A stretch of 64,000 nt of DNA, from NCBI GenBank assembly GCA_035460165.1, contig DATHWW010000006.1, positions 19,195 through 83,194 of the forward strand. The letters are read 5' to 3'. A model generated the notes under the pieces. The model was not told where the DNA came from. It saw only the letters and a list, made by a program, of their open reading frames with translations, and did no database searches. Source of the DNA: MM2 sp035460165 (lineage in GTDB: Bacteria; Pseudomonadota; Gammaproteobacteria; Burkholderiales; Methylophilaceae). Shown one piece after another: positions 63,592 through 64,000 of this stretch. Within the stretch, counting starts at the first letter, position 1. Each line of letters begins with the position of its first letter. The position numbers and the translations under genes are program-made.

Positions 63592-64000
63592 TCAATCGAA
63601 TGCCATCACCTGCTCGAATGGTGCTTGCAGTGATGCCGCATTATCCTGCCCCTTGAATGCGCGGTCGACGAGATAGAGCGCATTGGCGAGGTGCAAGTCT
63701 TCCGGCACCTTCTGGCCGTTGGTCACGTAGTGCAGGTCCAGCCCGTGGCGGATCAGGCAATCGATCGCCGGCGCGATGGATACCGACTCGTCGATCTTGG
63801 ACAGAATCACCCCGTCCATGCCCGAGCCGCGATAGGCGCGCACGATGTCGTCCAAGGTCACGTTCTGCGCCGTCGCCGGCAGCAGCAGGTGGCGTCTGAC
63901 CTTGCTGCCGCGGCCGCACAGGAATTCGATCTGCTCGGTGATGCGGCGGTCACGCTGGCTCATGCCGACGGTGTCGATCAGGATCAGATGGCTGCGGGTC
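63592..64000 (-). CDS. flhF: Flagellar biosynthesis GTPase FlhF, C-terminal part (cut by window edge)
   Basis: The last 136 residues of an SRP-type GTPase that places polar flagella. Reading from the edge: LILIDTVGMSQRD (the G3 motif), a GVILSKIDES segment corresponding to the TKxD base-specificity motif, and YVTNGQKVPEDLHLA near the end. The N-terminal part, including the P-loop, lies outside the window. It shows the organism is motile. Confidence 0.92.
   Translation of the reverse strand, partial: TRSHLILIDTVGMSQRDRRITEQIEFLCGRGSKVRRHLLLPATAQNVTLDDIVRAYRGSGMDGVILSKIDESVSIAPAIDCLIRHGLDLHYVTNGQKVPEDLHLANALYLVDRAFKGQDNAASLQAPFEQVMAFD

Overview
The window looks like the chromosome of a motile betaproteobacterium of about 55% GC. 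It has a regulatory PTS with HPr kinase/phosphorylase and RapZ downstream of rpoN, a kds/lpt lipopolysaccharide block, the ruv-ybgC-tol-pal block, the rpsU-yqeY-dnaG-rpoD operon, and flhF at the right edge. A lanthanide-type XoxF methanol dehydrogenase with XoxJ and XoxG points to the Nitrosomonadales (Methylophilaceae, Gallionellaceae and relatives). That placement is inference from gene content and order; I cannot name a species.

Layout. 1-10357 (minus strand): one long run kdsD-kdsC-lptC-lptA-lptB-rpoN-hpf-hprK-rapZ-EIIA-ptsH-ptsI, then a DUF4870-type membrane protein and the 5' end of prlC. 10447-13415 (plus): a CPA2 cation/proton antiporter coupled to a ThiO-like glycine oxidase. 13422-16212 (minus): a SEC-C/TPR/methyltransferase fusion, a small lipoprotein and a major porin. 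16515-18985: yjbQ, a REP-flanked GIY-YIG gene, a CBS-domain protein and a DMT exporter. 19037-29640 (plus): yebC-ruvC-ruvA-AI-2E transporter-ruvB-ybgC-tolQRAB-pal-cpoB-queE-queC, with a palindromic repeat element between queE and queC. 29724-33219: rpsP-rimM-trmD-rplS, ogt, xerD. 33216-39776: a TetR repressor divergent from an RND efflux operon. 39934-46652: folB, plsY, tsaD, rpsU-yqeY-dnaG-rpoD and tRNA-Ile2. 46689-48958 (minus): a YihY/cyclic-nucleotide-binding fusion and a prolyl aminopeptidase.

49230-54800 is the metabolic highlight: xoxF-xoxJ-cytochrome c-lipoprotein cytochrome c-type II NADH dehydrogenase. XoxF carries the Asp-Tyr-Asp signature of lanthanide enzymes. Electrons would pass from methanol through PQQ to one or both cytochromes; the flavoprotein would reoxidise NADH. 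54849-60798 holds lplT, phoH, bcp, thpR and a tonB-histidine kinase pair. 60928-63515 holds a metallo-beta-lactamase-fold hydrolase, a cytochrome b561 and a SoxYZ-like carrier. These match the poorly understood 'quinoprotein relay' families that accompany PQQ dehydrogenases and are the best candidate for an undescribed system. The window ends inside flhF.

Most of the window is ordinary core genome. No insertion sequence, prophage, CRISPR array, rRNA or replication origin was seen. All family calls come from reading motifs and translated sequences; no database search was run.
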